Source: Sphingomonas sp. BGYR3 (lineage in GTDB: Bacteria; Pseudomonadota; Alphaproteobacteria; Sphingomonadales; Sphingomonadaceae). From it: DNA of 64,000 bases. Positions 28,968 through 39,256 of this stretch are shown piece by piece. The position numbers and the translations under genes are program-made. The notes beneath the pieces were generated by a model. That model was given only the letters and a program-made list of their open reading frames with translations. It did not search any database and was not told the DNA's origin. The stretch is from contig NZ_JANZNT010000001.1 of assembly GCF_025153455.1 (NCBI RefSeq), forward strand, positions 372,001 through 436,000. Direction: 5' to 3'. The number at the start of each line of letters is the position of its first letter. Position 1 is the stretch's first letter.

Positions 28968-31900
28968 ATGACCAAGACGACCGGATGGCTGCTGGCCACC
29001 TCCATTCTGGCGGCCGGGTTGCCCGCCGTAGCGGTTGCACAGGATGTTCAAACCACACCGACGGAGCAGCCCGAAGCGACGGAGCAGCCGGCTCAGGTCG
29101 ATCCGGGCGACATCGTGGTCACCGGCAGCCGCATTCTTCGCCCCAATGCCAATGCGGCGGCTCCGATCACTTCGGTCACCGATGCGGAGATCAAGGCGCA
29201 GGCACCGATCTCGGTCGAAGAGGTGCTGAACCGCCTGCCCCAGATCGCGCCGGATGCCCAGCAAAGCTATCAGGATTCAGATGGGCGTCAGCGGATCAAG
29301 CTGCGCAACCTGGGCTTTGAACGGACGCTGGTGCTGGTCGATGGCCTCCGGCTCGGCACGCAGAATGCCCAGGATACGGGGATCATCCCGGTAACGCTGC
29401 TGAAGCGGGTCGATATCCTGTCTGGCGGGGCATCGTCGGTTTACGGGTCGGATGCGATTTCCGGTGTGGTCAATTTCATCATGGACCGCGACTTTGAAGG
29501 CGTGCGACTGGATGCGAACTATAACTTCTATCTCCATGATAACAAACGGACATTGGCAAGCCCGGTGGCAGAGGCATCCGGGTTTTCCCCGGCGACCTCC
29601 GGCGGTACGGATGGTGGCCGGTCGGATTTGACACTGACGCTGGGGAAGAAGTTTTTCGACGACAGGCTGAGCCTCACCGGCTTTTTCAGCTATCGCCAGG
29701 CGGAACTGGTCCCCTATCGCGCCCGGTCAAATTCGCCGTGTTACCTGCAGCAGCTGACGCCGGACGGGCCACTGAGCTGTCAGCTTTCAACCTATTCCAC
29801 CAGCGGGTACATCTCGCCGCGTTCGGGTCCGAACAATGGGGCGGGGTTTGTCAACAATCCTGCCGGGACGCGGGATTTCGTGACCTATGGCGCGGGGCCG
29901 GGTAATGCTGCCAACCCGTTTGACGGCCTGTCGTACCAGCGGCAGCTGGAACGGTACAATACCGGCGGCTTTGCCACGCTGAAGCTGTCCGACGCGGTCG
30001 AGCTGTACAGCAATGTCCTGTGGTTCCGGGACCGATCGACCAATCCGTTTCCGTCGCGGGTGCTGTCATTCACGGTTTATGGCGATCAGCCATTTCAGGT
30101 GAATTGCAACAATCCGTTCCTGTCGCAGGCGCAGGCCAGTGCGGTCTGCGGTGCAGCGGCCGGCACGGGCGCGCTGGCGCCGCTCGATGTCCGGTATCGC
30201 TTTGCCAATTCGCCGGATGTCGAGGACACCTATATCAACCAGGCACTGCGGATTACCGGTGGCGTCCGGGGCAGCTTTGCCGAGGGGTGGAGCTATGACG
30301 TCGGCGGCGTCTATTCCCGCAATCGTCAGGATTACCAGCCGTCGATCCTGCCGGGGTTCGATCAGGTCAACCGGTCGCTGAACGTGGTATCGGTCGGCGG
30401 CGTGCCGACCTGTGCATCGGTCGTCGACGGCACCGATCCCGCCTGCGTTCCGTTCGATGCCTTTCGCGCCAATGCCGGTACCGCCGATCTGGTCAATTAC
30501 CTGTTCGCGCTGGAAGGGGGTCAGAGCACCAGTATCGGCAAGCTGTATGACGTCATTGCGACGGTCAACGGCGACCTTGGCACCTATGGCATCACGTCGC
30601 CCTTTGCCAAGCAGGGCGTGGCGATCGCCCTTGGCCTGGAATATCGGGAGGATAATTTCCGCAGTTTCGCCGATCAGGCGTTCCGGGATCAGAATGGCGG
30701 CAATGACGCCAGTTTCCGCCAGTCGGCGCGGGAGGCCAATGTCGAGGTGCAGGTGCCGCTGGTCGAGGATCAGTCGTGGACCGACCTGCTTCAGCTGAAC
30801 GGCGGCTATCGCTATTCCAAGTACAGCAGCAACGACAAGGGCTTCTCGACCTGGAAGGCGGAGGGTGTCTGGGCGCCGATCCCCGACATCACCCTGCGCG
30901 GTTCGATCAACAAGGCGCAGCGCGCGCCAACGGTGATCGAGATCGCCCAGGCGACGAACCTGACCTACGGGCAGGTGCTGTTGCAGGATCCGTGCGCCAG
31001 CACGCGGGACCCCAACGGCAATCTGGTCGCGCCGACGGCAACGCTGGCACAGTGCCGCAACACCGGCCTAGCCGATGCGCTTTATGGCAGCGAGGCGCTG
31101 GCTTGCCCGGAGGGGAACTGCACGACGCGCAATGGCGGGTTCGATATCCGCCCGGAAACCGCCTATACCAAGACGTTCGGCGTCATCCTGAAGCCGCGTT
31201 TCCTGCCCGGCCTGACCGTGTCGGTGGATCGGTATCTGATCGATCTGGACGATTCGATCGGGTATAACGACGCCAGCTATTATCTGAACGGATGCCTTGC
31301 CACCGGTCAGCCCTTTTTCTGTTCCGGCGTTGTGCGTGATCCGACGACCTCGATCCTTTTCAACGCCGCGGCGGGCAATCCCACGGCCGGATATTTCCGG
31401 CAGGGCACGACCAATTTCTACAAGTCAAAGGCGCATGGCTGGGACGTTCAGGCGCAATATGACCTGTCTCTCAATCAGGCGGGGCGGCTCAACTTCCTCT
31501 TCAATGGTACCCGCACCACCTATGTCGGCGGTCAGGATGCGCCCCAATATGTCGATGCCAATGGCGTGACGCAGTTCCTGCCGCGCAACTGCGTCGGGTT
31601 TTATGGTCCGCGCTGCGGCGTTTCGTTCCCGAAATGGCAGCATGGCCTGCGCACCACCTATACCACGGCCGACGATGTGTTCAGCCTGTCGCTCAACTGG
31701 CGCCATATCGGGCCGCAGACGCTGACGCTCAATTCGAACGATCCGGGGATCGGTTATACCGAAGCGGATGCGCGCAGCACATTCAACCGGGTCGAGGCGT
31801 ACAATTATTTCGACCTCGCCATGACCATGGTGATCGACAAGCGGATGACGTTGCGGCTTCTGGCCAACAATCTGCTGGATACGATGCCGCCGCTGTTCCC

Positions 31901-32000
31901 GAACAGCTATGACCTGACCCTGTCGCGCAACAACACCAATTCGGCGCGATATGACGGGCTGGGGCGCCAGATCGCGATCGGTGTGACGGTTCGGTACTGA
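28968..32000 (+). CDS. TonB-dependent receptor
   Basis: 1010-aa outer-membrane transporter. The signal peptide is 'TGWLLATSILAAGLPAVAVA', then a Gln/Glu/Thr-rich linker, a TonB-box-like 'DIVVTGSRILRPNANAA', and a plug with 'ISVEEVLNRLPQIAPDAQQS', 'LVLVDGLRLGTQNAQDTGII' and 'VDILSGGASSVYGSDAISG', the style of large sphingomonad and Caulobacter receptors for carbohydrates or peptides. The barrel ends 'GLGRQIAIGVTVRY'. The frame can be read far upstream into the hydrolase gene, but the ATG at 28968 with AAGGGAG ahead is clearly right. It is likely cotranscribed with the Ntn hydrolase. Confidence 0.94.
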   Translation: MTKTTGWLLATSILAAGLPAVAVAQDVQTTPTEQPEATEQPAQVDPGDIVVTGSRILRPNANAAAPITSVTDAEIKAQAPISVEEVLNRLPQIAPDAQQSYQDSDGRQRIKLRNLGFERTLVLVDGLRLGTQNAQDTGIIPVTLLKRVDILSGGASSVYGSDAISGVVNFIMDRDFEGVRLDANYNFYLHDNKRTLASPVAEASGFSPATSGGTDGGRSDLTLTLGKKFFDDRLSLTGFFSYRQAELVPYRARSNSPCYLQQLTPDGPLSCQLSTYSTSGYISPRSGPNNGAGFVNNPAGTRDFVTYGAGPGNAANPFDGLSYQRQLERYNTGGFATLKLSDAVELYSNVLWFRDRSTNPFPSRVLSFTVYGDQPFQVNCNNPFLSQAQASAVCGAAAGTGALAPLDVRYRFANSPDVEDTYINQALRITGGVRGSFAEGWSYDVGGVYSRNRQDYQPSILPGFDQVNRSLNVVSVGGVPTCASVVDGTDPACVPFDAFRANAGTADLVNYLFALEGGQSTSIGKLYDVIATVNGDLGTYGITSPFAKQGVAIALGLEYREDNFRSFADQAFRDQNGGNDASFRQSAREANVEVQVPLVEDQSWTDLLQLNGGYRYSKYSSNDKGFSTWKAEGVWAPIPDITLRGSINKAQRAPTVIEIAQATNLTYGQVLLQDPCASTRDPNGNLVAPTATLAQCRNTGLADALYGSEALACPEGNCTTRNGGFDIRPETAYTKTFGVILKPRFLPGLTVSVDRYLIDLDDSIGYNDASYYLNGCLATGQPFFCSGVVRDPTTSILFNAAAGNPTAGYFRQGTTNFYKSKAHGWDVQAQYDLSLNQAGRLNFLFNGTRTTYVGGQDAPQYVDANGVTQFLPRNCVGFYGPRCGVSFPKWQHGLRTTYTTADDVFSLSLNWRHIGPQTLTLNSNDPGIGYTEADARSTFNRVEAYNYFDLAMTMVIDKRMTLRLLANNLLDTMPPLFPNSYDLTLSRNNTNSARYDGLGRQIAIGVTVRY

Positions 32001-32026
32001 CCGGACACAAGGTCAAGGACAGACAG

Positions 32027-32053
32027 GCCAGCCCGTGCGACTGCGGGGCTGGC
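32027..32053 (+). terminator. Weak hairpin after the second receptor gene
   Basis: GCCAGCCC (32027-32034) pairs perfectly with GGGCTGGC (32046-32053) 26 bp after the stop codon. There is no T-run after it, so it may be a 3'-end stabiliser or a Rho-assisted terminator. Confidence 0.35.
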
Positions 32054-32145
32054 TTGCATGGCCCGGCAGACGGGGTATGGCTGCGCATCGCGGGGGCCAT
32101 GGCCGCCGATGACCGGATCCCATCTCTGCTGAAAGCCCTTGCCGA

Positions 32146-33354
32146 ATGTCTGACACCCCGACGGAAACCATCGTCCGGGTTGCGGCGCGCGGCGATGGCA
32201 TGACCGCATCCGGGCGGGCGGTGCCGTTGACCGCTCCCGGCGATCAGGTGACGCCGGACGGCACGATCCTGCCCGGCCCGCACCATCAGACGCCGCCATG
32301 CCGGCATTTCCCGGCCTGTGGCGGGTGTCAGCTTCAGCATCTGGACGACGAAACCTACGCCGACTTTGCCACCGCACGGGTGCGCGATGCGCTGGCGGCT
32401 CAGGGGCTGGAGACCGAGTTGCGAGCGCCGCACCTGTCGCCGCCGGCCAGCCGGAGACGCGCTGCGCTGCACGTCGAACGGCGCGGCAGGACGGTGTTGA
32501 TCGGGTTCAGCGCAGAGCGCAGCCACCGGCTGATCGACCTTGCCGAATGTCCGATCCTGCATCCGCGGCTGTTTGCGCTGGTCGAGCCGATCCGGGGGCT
32601 GCTGTCGCGGATCATGCCGGCGCGCGGGCGGGCCGACCTTCACCTGACCCTGACGGATCAGGGGCCGGACGTGCTGATCAAGGGATTTGCCAGTGCGGGG
32701 CTCGAATCCGCGCTTGCCATCACCGATTTTGCGGAGGCGCACGGGCTTGCGCGGCTGAGCCTGGATGAGGGGTTCGGCCCGGAAACCCGGTGGGAACCGG
32801 ATGCGGTGACGATCACCCTGTCGGGGGTGCCCGTACCGATGCCGGCGGGCAGCTTTCTTCAGGCGACGGCGGATGGCGAAACGGCGCTGATCGCCGCCGC
32901 GCTGGAGGCCGTGAGCGATGCGCGCATGATTACCGACCTGTTCGCGGGCCTGGGCACCTTTGCCTTTGCCATGGCGCCGGGACGCCGTATTTATGCGGCA
33001 GAGGCGGCGCGCGATGCCGTGCTGGCGATGAAGGCAGGGGCAGGCGCAGCGGGCATTGCGATTGCGGCCGATCACCGCGACCTGTTCCGCAACCCGGTAT
33101 CGGCGGCGGATTGCGGCCGGTTCGATGCCATCATCCTGGATCCGCCCCGCGCCGGCGCGCGCGAACAGGTGGGCCAGATCGCCCAATCTGGCGCCGAGAT
33201 CGTCAGCTATATCTCGTGCAATCCCAGTAGCTTCGCGCGCGATGCGAAAACTCTGTGTGAAGGGGGCTATCGCCTCGACTGGGTGCGACCCGTCGGCCAG
33301 TTCCGCTGGTCAACGCATGTCGAGCTGGCATCGCGCTTTTCGCGTCAGGGATAA
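32146..33354 (+). CDS. Class I SAM-dependent RNA (uracil-5-)methyltransferase, TrmA/RlmD type
   Basis: 402-aa RNA methyltransferase of the TrmA/RlmC/RlmD family (m5U in rRNA or tRNA). A short TRAM-like N-terminus is followed by the 4Fe-4S cysteines in '[17 protein letters not shown]' (from about residue 52). Next come the SAM-binding motif '[14 protein letters not shown]', motif IV '[16 protein letters not shown]' and the nucleophile Cys in '[13 protein letters not shown]' (about 358). It is slightly shorter than E. coli RlmD. Which uridine is modified cannot be read from the sequence. The 3' end overlaps truA (opposite strand) by 10 bp. Confidence 0.92.
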   Translation: MSDTPTETIVRVAARGDGMTASGRAVPLTAPGDQVTPDGTILPGPHHQTPPCRHFPACGGCQLQHLDDETYADFATARVRDALAAQGLETELRAPHLSPPASRRRAALHVERRGRTVLIGFSAERSHRLIDLAECPILHPRLFALVEPIRGLLSRIMPARGRADLHLTLTDQGPDVLIKGFASAGLESALAITDFAEAHGLARLSLDEGFGPETRWEPDAVTITLSGVPVPMPAGSFLQATADGETALIAAALEAVSDARMITDLFAGLGTFAFAMAPGRRIYAAEAARDAVLAMKAGAGAAGIAIAADHRDLFRNPVSAADCGRFDAIILDPPRAGAREQVGQIAQSGAEIVSYISCNPSSFARDAKTLCEGGYRLDWVRPVGQFRWSTHVELASRFSRQG

Positions 33355-34085
33355 CGGGCCGCCACGAAATACAGCCCGTCGGGCGGCGCGTTCAGGCCCA
33401 ATGCCGACCGGTCGCGCGCGGCAAGCGCCGTTGCCACCTGATCCGGGTGCCAGCGGCCCATGCCGACCAGCGCCATGCAACCGACCATCGATCGCACCTG
33501 ATGATGCAGGAAGGACCGCGCGGCGGCATAAATCGTCACCCGGTCGCCGTCGCGCACGACATCCAGCCGGTCCAGCGTGCGCACCGGGCTGTCCGCCTGA
33601 CAATGGGCGGACCGAAAGGTGGTGAAGTCATGCCGTCCGATCAGGTGGCCGGCCGCCTCTGCCATCGCGCCTTCGGCCAGTGGCTGGGGCACGCGCCAGG
33701 CAAGGCCCCGTTCCCAGGTCAGCGGCGCGCGCCGGTTGACGATCCGGTATTCGTAACTGCGCCCGATGCAGGAAAACCGCGCATGCCAGTCATCCGGGAC
33801 GACGATGCAATCCAGGATCGCCACCGGATCGGGCCGAAGCTGGGCATTCATCCCCTCCATCAGCCGAAAGGGCGCGATATCCCGTTCGATATCGGCATGG
33901 GCCCGCATCGCCATGCCGTGAACGCCCGCATCAGTCCGCCCCGCGGTGTGGACCGTCGCCGCCTCGCCTGTCACGGCATAGATCGCCCGCTCGATCGATG
34001 CCTGAACGCTGGGCCCGTGCGCCTGACGCTGCCAGCCCATGAAGGGACGGCCATCATATTCGACGGTAAAGGCGAAGCGCGTCAC
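33345..34085 (-). CDS. truA: tRNA pseudouridine(38-40) synthase
   Basis: TruA isomerises uridines 38-40 in the tRNA anticodon arm. The 246-aa protein has '[20 protein letters not shown]' at the N-terminus, the catalytic Asp motif '[14 protein letters not shown]' (about residue 50), '[17 protein letters not shown]' and '[17 protein letters not shown]'. The start is GTG at 34085; GTGA overlaps the fmt stop by four bases, a translational-coupling arrangement that recurs in this window. Confidence 0.96.
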   Translation of the reverse strand: MTRFAFTVEYDGRPFMGWQRQAHGPSVQASIERAIYAVTGEAATVHTAGRTDAGVHGMAMRAHADIERDIAPFRLMEGMNAQLRPDPVAILDCIVVPDDWHARFSCIGRSYEYRIVNRRAPLTWERGLAWRVPQPLAEGAMAEAAGHLIGRHDFTTFRSAHCQADSPVRTLDRLDVVRDGDRVTIYAAARSFLHHQVRSMVGCMALVGMGRWHPDQVATALAARDRSALGLNAPPDGLYFVAARYP

Positions 34086-34990
34086 GACAGCCGGGTGCCC
34101 GCCGGAATGGACAGGCCACGCAGCAGATCGGCGGCGCTGGTTACCGACCGGCCGGCCCGCTGCACGGTTATCGCGCGGATGGCGCCAGTGCCGCAGCCGA
34201 TCGTCAGCGCATCGTCCAGCACCTCGCCCGGTGCACCATCCCGCTCCACAACGGTTGCTGCCAGCAGCTTGATTCGTTCATCGCCCAACATGAACCACGC
34301 CCCAGGCGCGGGGTTGAACGCGCGCACCTGTCGCTCGACGGCGATGGCACCGGCGGTCCAGTCGATCCTGGCTTCTGCCTTGTCGATCTTTGCCGCATAG
34401 GTCACTTCGGTCAGCGGCTGTTCCACCGGGGGATAGGCTGCGGGGTCGGACAGCACCTGCACCATCAGACGCGCGCCCATCGCCGCCAGTTCCGTGGTCA
34501 GCTCGCCCGCTGTCTTTCCGTCAACGACCGTCCGCCCCTCCAGCCGGACAGGGCCGGTGTCCAGGCCAGCCGCCATCTGCATGATGCCCACGCCGGTTTC
34601 GATGTCTCCGGCCAGGATCGCGCGCTGAATGGGTGCGGCCCCGCGCCAGCGCGGCAGCAGGGAGGCGTGGACGTTCAGACAGCCAAGCCGCGGCGTATCC
34701 AGTACCGCGCGCGGCAGGATCAGGCCATAGGCGGCGACCACCGCGACCTCGGCACCGATTGCGGCGAAATCGGCCTGCTCCGCCTCGCCCTTCAGCGACA
34801 CGGGGGTGCGCACCGGGATGCCCAGCGCCTCGGCACGGGCATGGACGGGAGAGGGGGTAAGGGCATTGCCCCGACGCCCGCCGGCGCGTGGCGGCTGGCT
34901 GTAAACCGCCGCAACCTCGTGACCGGCATCGATCAGCGCGTCGAGAACCGGAACGGCAAAGGCCGGCGTGCCCATGAAGATGATCCGCAT
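34082..34990 (-). CDS. fmt: Methionyl-tRNA formyltransferase
   Basis: Formylates the initiator Met-tRNA using 10-formyl-THF. The 302-aa protein starts '[20 protein letters not shown]' (ATG at 34990; a start four codons upstream is possible but not family-like) and has the catalytic formyltransferase motif '[20 protein letters not shown]' with the Asn-His-Asp set completed by '[18 protein letters not shown]'. The C-terminal OB-like domain includes '[11 protein letters not shown]'. It is coupled to truA downstream; recR and def run divergently, so the fmt-def pair is split between two strands. Confidence 0.97.
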   Translation of the reverse strand: MRIIFMGTPAFAVPVLDALIDAGHEVAAVYSQPPRAGGRRGNALTPSPVHARAEALGIPVRTPVSLKGEAEQADFAAIGAEVAVVAAYGLILPRAVLDTPRLGCLNVHASLLPRWRGAAPIQRAILAGDIETGVGIMQMAAGLDTGPVRLEGRTVVDGKTAGELTTELAAMGARLMVQVLSDPAAYPPVEQPLTEVTYAAKIDKAEARIDWTAGAIAVERQVRAFNPAPGAWFMLGDERIKLLAATVVERDGAPGEVLDDALTIGCGTGAIRAITVQRAGRSVTSAADLLRGLSIPAGTRLS

Positions 34991-35041
34991 ATCCCGTCTC
35001 AACCCCTTGGCAGCCCGGCGCGCAAGCCCCTAATGTCAGTC

Positions 35042-35638
35042 ATGGCCTCTTCCGAGATCGAAACGCTCACCCAGCTCCTGTCGCGCCTGCCCGGGCTTGG
35101 CCCCCGGTCGGCGCGCCGCGCGGTACTCCATCTGCTCAAACGGCGGGAGACGGTGCTGGAGCCGCTGGTGCGGGCTTTGTCCTCGGTTTCGGCGGCACTG
35201 ACGCCATGCCGCCAGTGCGGGAATATCGACACCAGCGATCCTTGCGCGATTTGTTCCGATCCACGCCGCGATGCCCGGTCCATCTGTGTGGTGGAGGAGG
35301 TGGCCGACCTGTGGGCGCTGGATCGGGCGCGGCTGTTCCCCGGCCGGTTTCACGTGCTGGGCGGCCGATTGTCGGCGCTGGACGGGGTGCGACCGGAGGA
35401 TCTGACCATCGATCTGCTCGTCCGCAGGATCGAGGGCGGCGGCGTGGACGAAGTGGTGCTGGCGATGAACGCCACGCTGGAGGGGCAGACGACGGCCCAT
35501 TATGTGGCCGAGCGGCTGGAACAGTTTCCGGTGCGCGTGACTCAGCTTGCCCATGGCCTGCCGGTCGGCGGCGAGCTGGACTATCTGGACGAAGGCACGC
35601 TGGCACAGGCGTTGAGGGCGCGGCGGCCGGTCGCTTGA
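35042..35638 (+). CDS. recR: Recombination mediator protein RecR
   Basis: RecR works with RecO (and RecF) to load RecA at gaps. The 198-aa protein begins with the helix-hairpin-helix '[20 protein letters not shown]', has a four-Cys zinc finger '[16 protein letters not shown]' (about residues 57-72), then a Toprim domain '[20 protein letters not shown]' with '[19 protein letters not shown]' at the end. The ATG at 35042 fits; longer in-frame starts run back through fmt antisense. dnaX, the usual partner gene, is not in the window. Confidence 0.96.
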   Translation: MASSEIETLTQLLSRLPGLGPRSARRAVLHLLKRRETVLEPLVRALSSVSAALTPCRQCGNIDTSDPCAICSDPRRDARSICVVEEVADLWALDRARLFPGRFHVLGGRLSALDGVRPEDLTIDLLVRRIEGGGVDEVVLAMNATLEGQTTAHYVAERLEQFPVRVTQLAHGLPVGGELDYLDEGTLAQALRARRPVA

Positions 35639-35669
35639 CCGGCACAGGGCCTGAACCTAAATCAGCGCC

Positions 35670-36197
35670 ATGGCCATTCTTCCGATCATCGAGGTTCCCG
35701 ATCCCCGTCTGCGCACCATTTCCACGCCAGTGGACACGGTGGACGACGAGCTGCGCGCGCTGATCGCGGACATGTTCGACACCATGTACGACGCGCCGGG
35801 CATCGGCCTTGCCGCAATCCAGGTCGGTGTGCCGAAGCGCGTGATCGTCATGGACCTGCAGGAAGAAGAGGGCGAGGACGGCAAGCCGATCCGGCATCCC
35901 CGCGTCTTCATCAATCCCGAAATCCTTGATCCGTCGGACGATCAGTCGGTCTATACCGAGGGATGCCTGTCGGTGCCCGAACAGTTTGCCGATGTCGAAC
36001 GCCCCGCCCGATGCCGCGTCAAATGGCTGGACGAAGACGGCAATGCCCATGACGAGGTGTTCGAGGGGTTGCTCGCCACCTGTATCCAGCATGAGATGGA
36101 CCACCTTCAGGGTGTGGTGTTCATCGACCATCTGTCGCGGCTGAAGCGGGAGATGATCCTGAAAAAGCTTGCCAAGGCGCGCAAGGCCGCCGCCTGA
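35670..36197 (+). CDS. def: Peptide deformylase
   Basis: Metalloenzyme that removes the formyl group from nascent proteins. The 175-aa chain contains the three PDF motifs: '[11 protein letters not shown]' (about residue 45), '[13 protein letters not shown]' with the metal Cys (about 98) and '[19 protein letters not shown]' (about 140) with two metal His and the catalytic Glu. It follows recR by 31 bp and precedes rmuC in the same direction; fmt lies nearby on the opposite strand. Confidence 0.97.
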   Translation: MAILPIIEVPDPRLRTISTPVDTVDDELRALIADMFDTMYDAPGIGLAAIQVGVPKRVIVMDLQEEEGEDGKPIRHPRVFINPEILDPSDDQSVYTEGCLSVPEQFADVERPARCRVKWLDEDGNAHDEVFEGLLATCIQHEMDHLQGVVFIDHLSRLKREMILKKLAKARKAAA

Positions 36198-36300
36198 TCC
36201 GCCAGGCGGAGTGACGGACGGGGCAGGGGGCCTGGCCCGGCCCTTGTGCCGCCGGTAACCATGGTTTAAGTTCCCGCTTCGTTCCGGGGATTGGGTGATC

Positions 36301-37767
36301 ATGGATCCGTTGATTATTGTCTTGCTTGTCGTCGTCGCGCTTGCGGTGGGGCTTGCCGCCGGCTGGTTCGTCGGTGAGCGCCGCATTGTCGAGGCCCGTG
36401 CGGAACGCGATCTGCGCGAGGCGGAATTCAAGCGGGCAATCACCGAACTGGCCGAGGCGTCCAGCGAAGCGCGACAGGTACCGGAACTGCGCGGCGCGTT
36501 GGAGCATATTCGTGAGGAACGGGATGTCGCCCGGCTGGAACTGGTGCAGATCCGGTCCGATCTGCGCGCGGCGCAGGGCGTGATCGACGAGCTGAAAGCG
36601 GCGAAGGAACAGCTTCGTACCCAGTTTTCCGAAGTCGCCGCCAAGACGCTGCAGGAGGCGCAGGACCAGTTTCTCAAGAGGGCGGATGCGCGCTTTGCCG
36701 AGGCGGGCAACAGCAACGAGGCCAAGATCCGCGCGTTGCTGCAACCCGTCGAAACCTCGCTCAAGCGGTATGAGGAGCAGGTCGGGCGGATCGAGGCGGA
36801 GCGAAAGACGGATTTCGGCAATCTGGCCGGGGTGATCGAACAGATGCGGCTGGGCCAGAACGAGGTGCGGGCCGAGGCATCGAAACTCGTCAACGCCCTG
36901 CGTTCGGCGCCCAAGGCACGCGGCCGGTGGGGCGAACAGCAGCTGCGCAACGTCCTTGAAACCTGCGGCCTTGCCGAACATACGGATTTCGAGATGGAGG
37001 TCAGCGTCGAAAGCGACGGCAACCGGCTGCGCCCCGACGCCATCGTGCGCATCCCCGGCGGCAAGTCGCTGGTGATCGATGCCAAGGTATCGCTCAATGC
37101 CTATCAGGACGCGCATGGCGCGGTGGACGATGCCGAAAAGGCGCTGCACATGACCGCGCATGTCGCGTCGATGAAAAACCACATCAATCAGCTGGGCAGC
37201 AAGAATTACCAGCAGCAGTTCGAGGATGCGCCCGATTATGTGGTGATGTTCGTGCCGGGCGAGCATTTCCTTTCTGCCGCACTCGACCATGATCCGGAAC
37301 TTTGGGACTATGCGTTCAACCGCCGGGTGCTGATCGCCACGCCGACCAATCTGATCGCGATCGCGCGCACCGTCGATGCGGTGTGGCGTCAGGAAAAACT
37401 GGCCAAGGAAGCGCGGCAAATCGCGGAACTGGGCCGGGAATTGCACGGGCGCATCGTGACGATGGGCAGCCATGTCGAGCGGCTGGGCAAGAATCTAGGC
37501 ACCGCCATGGGCGCCTATAACAGCTTTGTCGGCAGCCTTGAGTCTCAGGTGATGACGTCGGCCAAGCGGTTCGAGGCGCTCAACATCGAAACGGCGGGCA
37601 AGACCATCGAGCCGCTGCCGGTGATCGACCATTCGCCAAGACCGCTGACGAAGCTGATCGTCGAGCCCGAAAAGGCCGCACAGATCGAGGCAGGGAAGGG
37701 CGAGGAAGCGTCGGAACCAAGGTCCGCCGACGCCGAACAGGGAGCAGCCGACCCGGTTACCCCCTGA
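36301..37767 (+). CDS. rmuC: DNA recombination protein RmuC
   Basis: 488-aa RmuC-family protein, thought to limit DNA inversions and rearrangements. An N-terminal membrane segment 'LIIVLLVVVALAVGLAAGWF' is followed by a long coiled coil (about residues 30-190) and the PD-(D/E)xK-like core: 'RGRWGEQQLRNVLETCGLAE', 'RLRPDAIVRIPGGKSLVIDA' and 'VVMFVPGEHFLSAAL'. A Glu/Ala-rich tail ends the chain. The ATG at 36301 is preferred over a GTG two codons earlier. It converges on mazG with only 10 bp between stops. Confidence 0.94.
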   Translation: MDPLIIVLLVVVALAVGLAAGWFVGERRIVEARAERDLREAEFKRAITELAEASSEARQVPELRGALEHIREERDVARLELVQIRSDLRAAQGVIDELKAAKEQLRTQFSEVAAKTLQEAQDQFLKRADARFAEAGNSNEAKIRALLQPVETSLKRYEEQVGRIEAERKTDFGNLAGVIEQMRLGQNEVRAEASKLVNALRSAPKARGRWGEQQLRNVLETCGLAEHTDFEMEVSVESDGNRLRPDAIVRIPGGKSLVIDAKVSLNAYQDAHGAVDDAEKALHMTAHVASMKNHINQLGSKNYQQQFEDAPDYVVMFVPGEHFLSAALDHDPELWDYAFNRRVLIATPTNLIAIARTVDAVWRQEKLAKEARQIAELGRELHGRIVTMGSHVERLGKNLGTAMGAYNSFVGSLESQVMTSAKRFEALNIETAGKTIEPLPVIDHSPRPLTKLIVEPEKAAQIEAGKGEEASEPRSADAEQGAADPVTP

Positions 37768-37777
37768 GCGTTGTCGG

Positions 37778-38521
37778 TCAGTCCTTGGCCGCCTTGGCCC
37801 GCAGCCACAGCGCTTCCTTGTCATTCAGCGATAGCGCCGCGAACTGCGGACCGGCCATCGCTTCCATCTGACGGAAACGCCCTTCGAACTTGGCATTTGC
37901 GGCGCGCAGGGCAGCTTCGGGATCGACGCCCCGATGCCGCGCCCAATTGACGACGGCGAACAACAGGTCACCGATCTCCTCGGCAACCGCATCCGGCGTC
38001 GCGGCAGCGTCCACCTCGGCAATCTCCTCGATTACCTTGGCGCGCGGACCATCGGCATCTGGCCAGTCAAAGCCCGTCCGTGCGGCCCGCTTCTGCAGCT
38101 TTTCGGCGCGCAGCAGCGCGGGCAGGCCGATGGCAACCCCGTCCAGCGCCCCGTCTGCGCCCTTGGCACCGCGCTCTTCGGCCTTGATCTGTTCCCAGAA
38201 TTGATGGCCGCCACGCTGGTCGTTGCCAAAGATATGCGGGTGACGCCGTTCCATCTTGTCGCTGATCCCGGCGACCACGTCCGGAAGCGCGAAATGACCA
38301 GCTTCCTCGGCCATGCGGCTGTGAAACACGACCTGGAGCAAGAGATCGCCAAGCTCATCCTTCAGATCGGCCATGTCGCCACGCTCGCACGCATCGGCGA
38401 CTTCATAGGCTTCCTCGATGGTGTACGGCGCGATCGAAGCGAAATCCTGCGCCAGATCCCATTCACAGCCATGTTCAGGATCGCGCAACCGCGCCATGAT
38501 CGTCACCAGCCGTTCGATCAC
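37778..38521 (-). CDS. mazG: Nucleoside triphosphate pyrophosphohydrolase MazG
   Basis: All-alpha NTP pyrophosphatase that hydrolyses (often aberrant) NTPs to NMP and PPi. The 247-aa protein has two MazG repeats. The first shows 'TIEEAYEVADACERGDMADL' and 'KDELGDLLLQVVFHSRMAEE' with the E-E-x-x-E and E-x-x-D metal motifs; the second 'AVAEEIGDLLFAVVNWARH'. The start appears to be GTG at 38521, behind GGATGGAGA. It is the last gene of the minus-strand run beginning at mltB, but an AT-rich palindrome upstream suggests it may have its own promoter. Confidence 0.95.
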   Translation of the reverse strand: MIERLVTIMARLRDPEHGCEWDLAQDFASIAPYTIEEAYEVADACERGDMADLKDELGDLLLQVVFHSRMAEEAGHFALPDVVAGISDKMERRHPHIFGNDQRGGHQFWEQIKAEERGAKGADGALDGVAIGLPALLRAEKLQKRAARTGFDWPDADGPRAKVIEEIAEVDAAATPDAVAEEIGDLLFAVVNWARHRGVDPEAALRAANAKFEGRFRQMEAMAGPQFAALSLNDKEALWLRAKAAKD

Positions 38522-38591
38522 CGGTTGTTCTCCATCCAGGGGACAGCGGGGGTCGTCAGCACCAAGACGCCCGAGCGCATATTCATAAGAT

Positions 38592-38618
38592 CGATAATAT
38601 ACATTATGTAAAATATCG
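38592..38618. promoter_or_regulatory. AT-rich palindrome upstream of mazG (possible operator/promoter)
   Basis: A 27-bp imperfect palindrome centred at 38605 (arms CGATAATATACAT and ATGTAAAATATCG) is strongly AT-rich in an otherwise GC-rich stretch. It lies 71-97 bp upstream of the mazG start and contains TATATT/TATTAT -10-like strings on the minus strand. The symmetry suggests a dimeric regulator site; no regulator can be named. Confidence 0.4.
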
Positions 38619-38653
38619 CGTTGGCCGGTGGTGGCGGGCCGAGCCCTCCTGCC

Positions 38654-39256
38654 TCAGTTTCCCCCCTCAAGCACCAGGTCGTTGCCTTCAACCCGCCAAC
38701 CGTTCAAGCGCGACAGAAAGTTCATGCCGAGCACTTCTTTATCGCCAAAGTTCGGCGCGACCAGCGCACCGAGGTCTTCGGTTTCCAGATCACCGAGCTG
38801 AAACCGGCCGATCCGCACCTCGCGCGCCATCACCATGCCGTTGGCCGTCGATACCTGGGTAAAGGGTCCGCGATCCGACAATTCGATCCCGGCCGCCTTT
38901 GCGGTTTCCATCGACAGACCGGTGGTCGTTGCGCCGGTATCGACCAACATCGAACGTTCGACCCCGTTGATCCGCACCAACGCGTAAAAATGGCCATCAC
39001 CGGATTTGGGGATGCGAACACTGCCGCCCTCGACACGCTGATCCGCCATGCCAAGTCTTGCGCCGATATCGTTGAAAAACCATGAAATCTCGGACTTGAA
39101 TGCCACCCCAACAGCAATCACTGCACCGATCGCCAGCCAGCCAAGCACGGATTTCAGCATCAGCGACGCCTCAGCCCGCCGGGCGATCAGGGATGACGCG
39201 GCCAGAACCAGGATGGCGATCGACGAAATCATCGCCAGCACCTGTCCCTCCGTCAT
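38654..39256 (-). CDS. Membrane-anchored retropepsin-like aspartic protease
   Basis: 200-aa clan AA protein of the TIGR02281 type. Two N-terminal membrane segments (about residues 7-24 and 36-53) anchor a periplasmic retropepsin domain with the catalytic 'SMLVDTGATTTGLSMETA' (Asp near residue 108) and the hydrophobic flap-strand 'KEVLGMNFLSRLNGWRV'. Members are single-domain and act as homodimers; substrates are unknown. It overlaps the upstream MBL-fold gene by ATGA. Confidence 0.9.
   Translation of the reverse strand: MTEGQVLAMISSIAILVLAASSLIARRAEASLMLKSVLGWLAIGAVIAVGVAFKSEISWFFNDIGARLGMADQRVEGGSVRIPKSGDGHFYALVRINGVERSMLVDTGATTTGLSMETAKAAGIELSDRGPFTQVSTANGMVMAREVRIGRFQLGDLETEDLGALVAPNFGDKEVLGMNFLSRLNGWRVEGNDLVLEGGN

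Noticed and set aside
31783..33186. 467-codon open frame on the minus strand
   Set aside because: Spans the end of the receptor gene and the methyltransferase in antisense; composition is non-natural.
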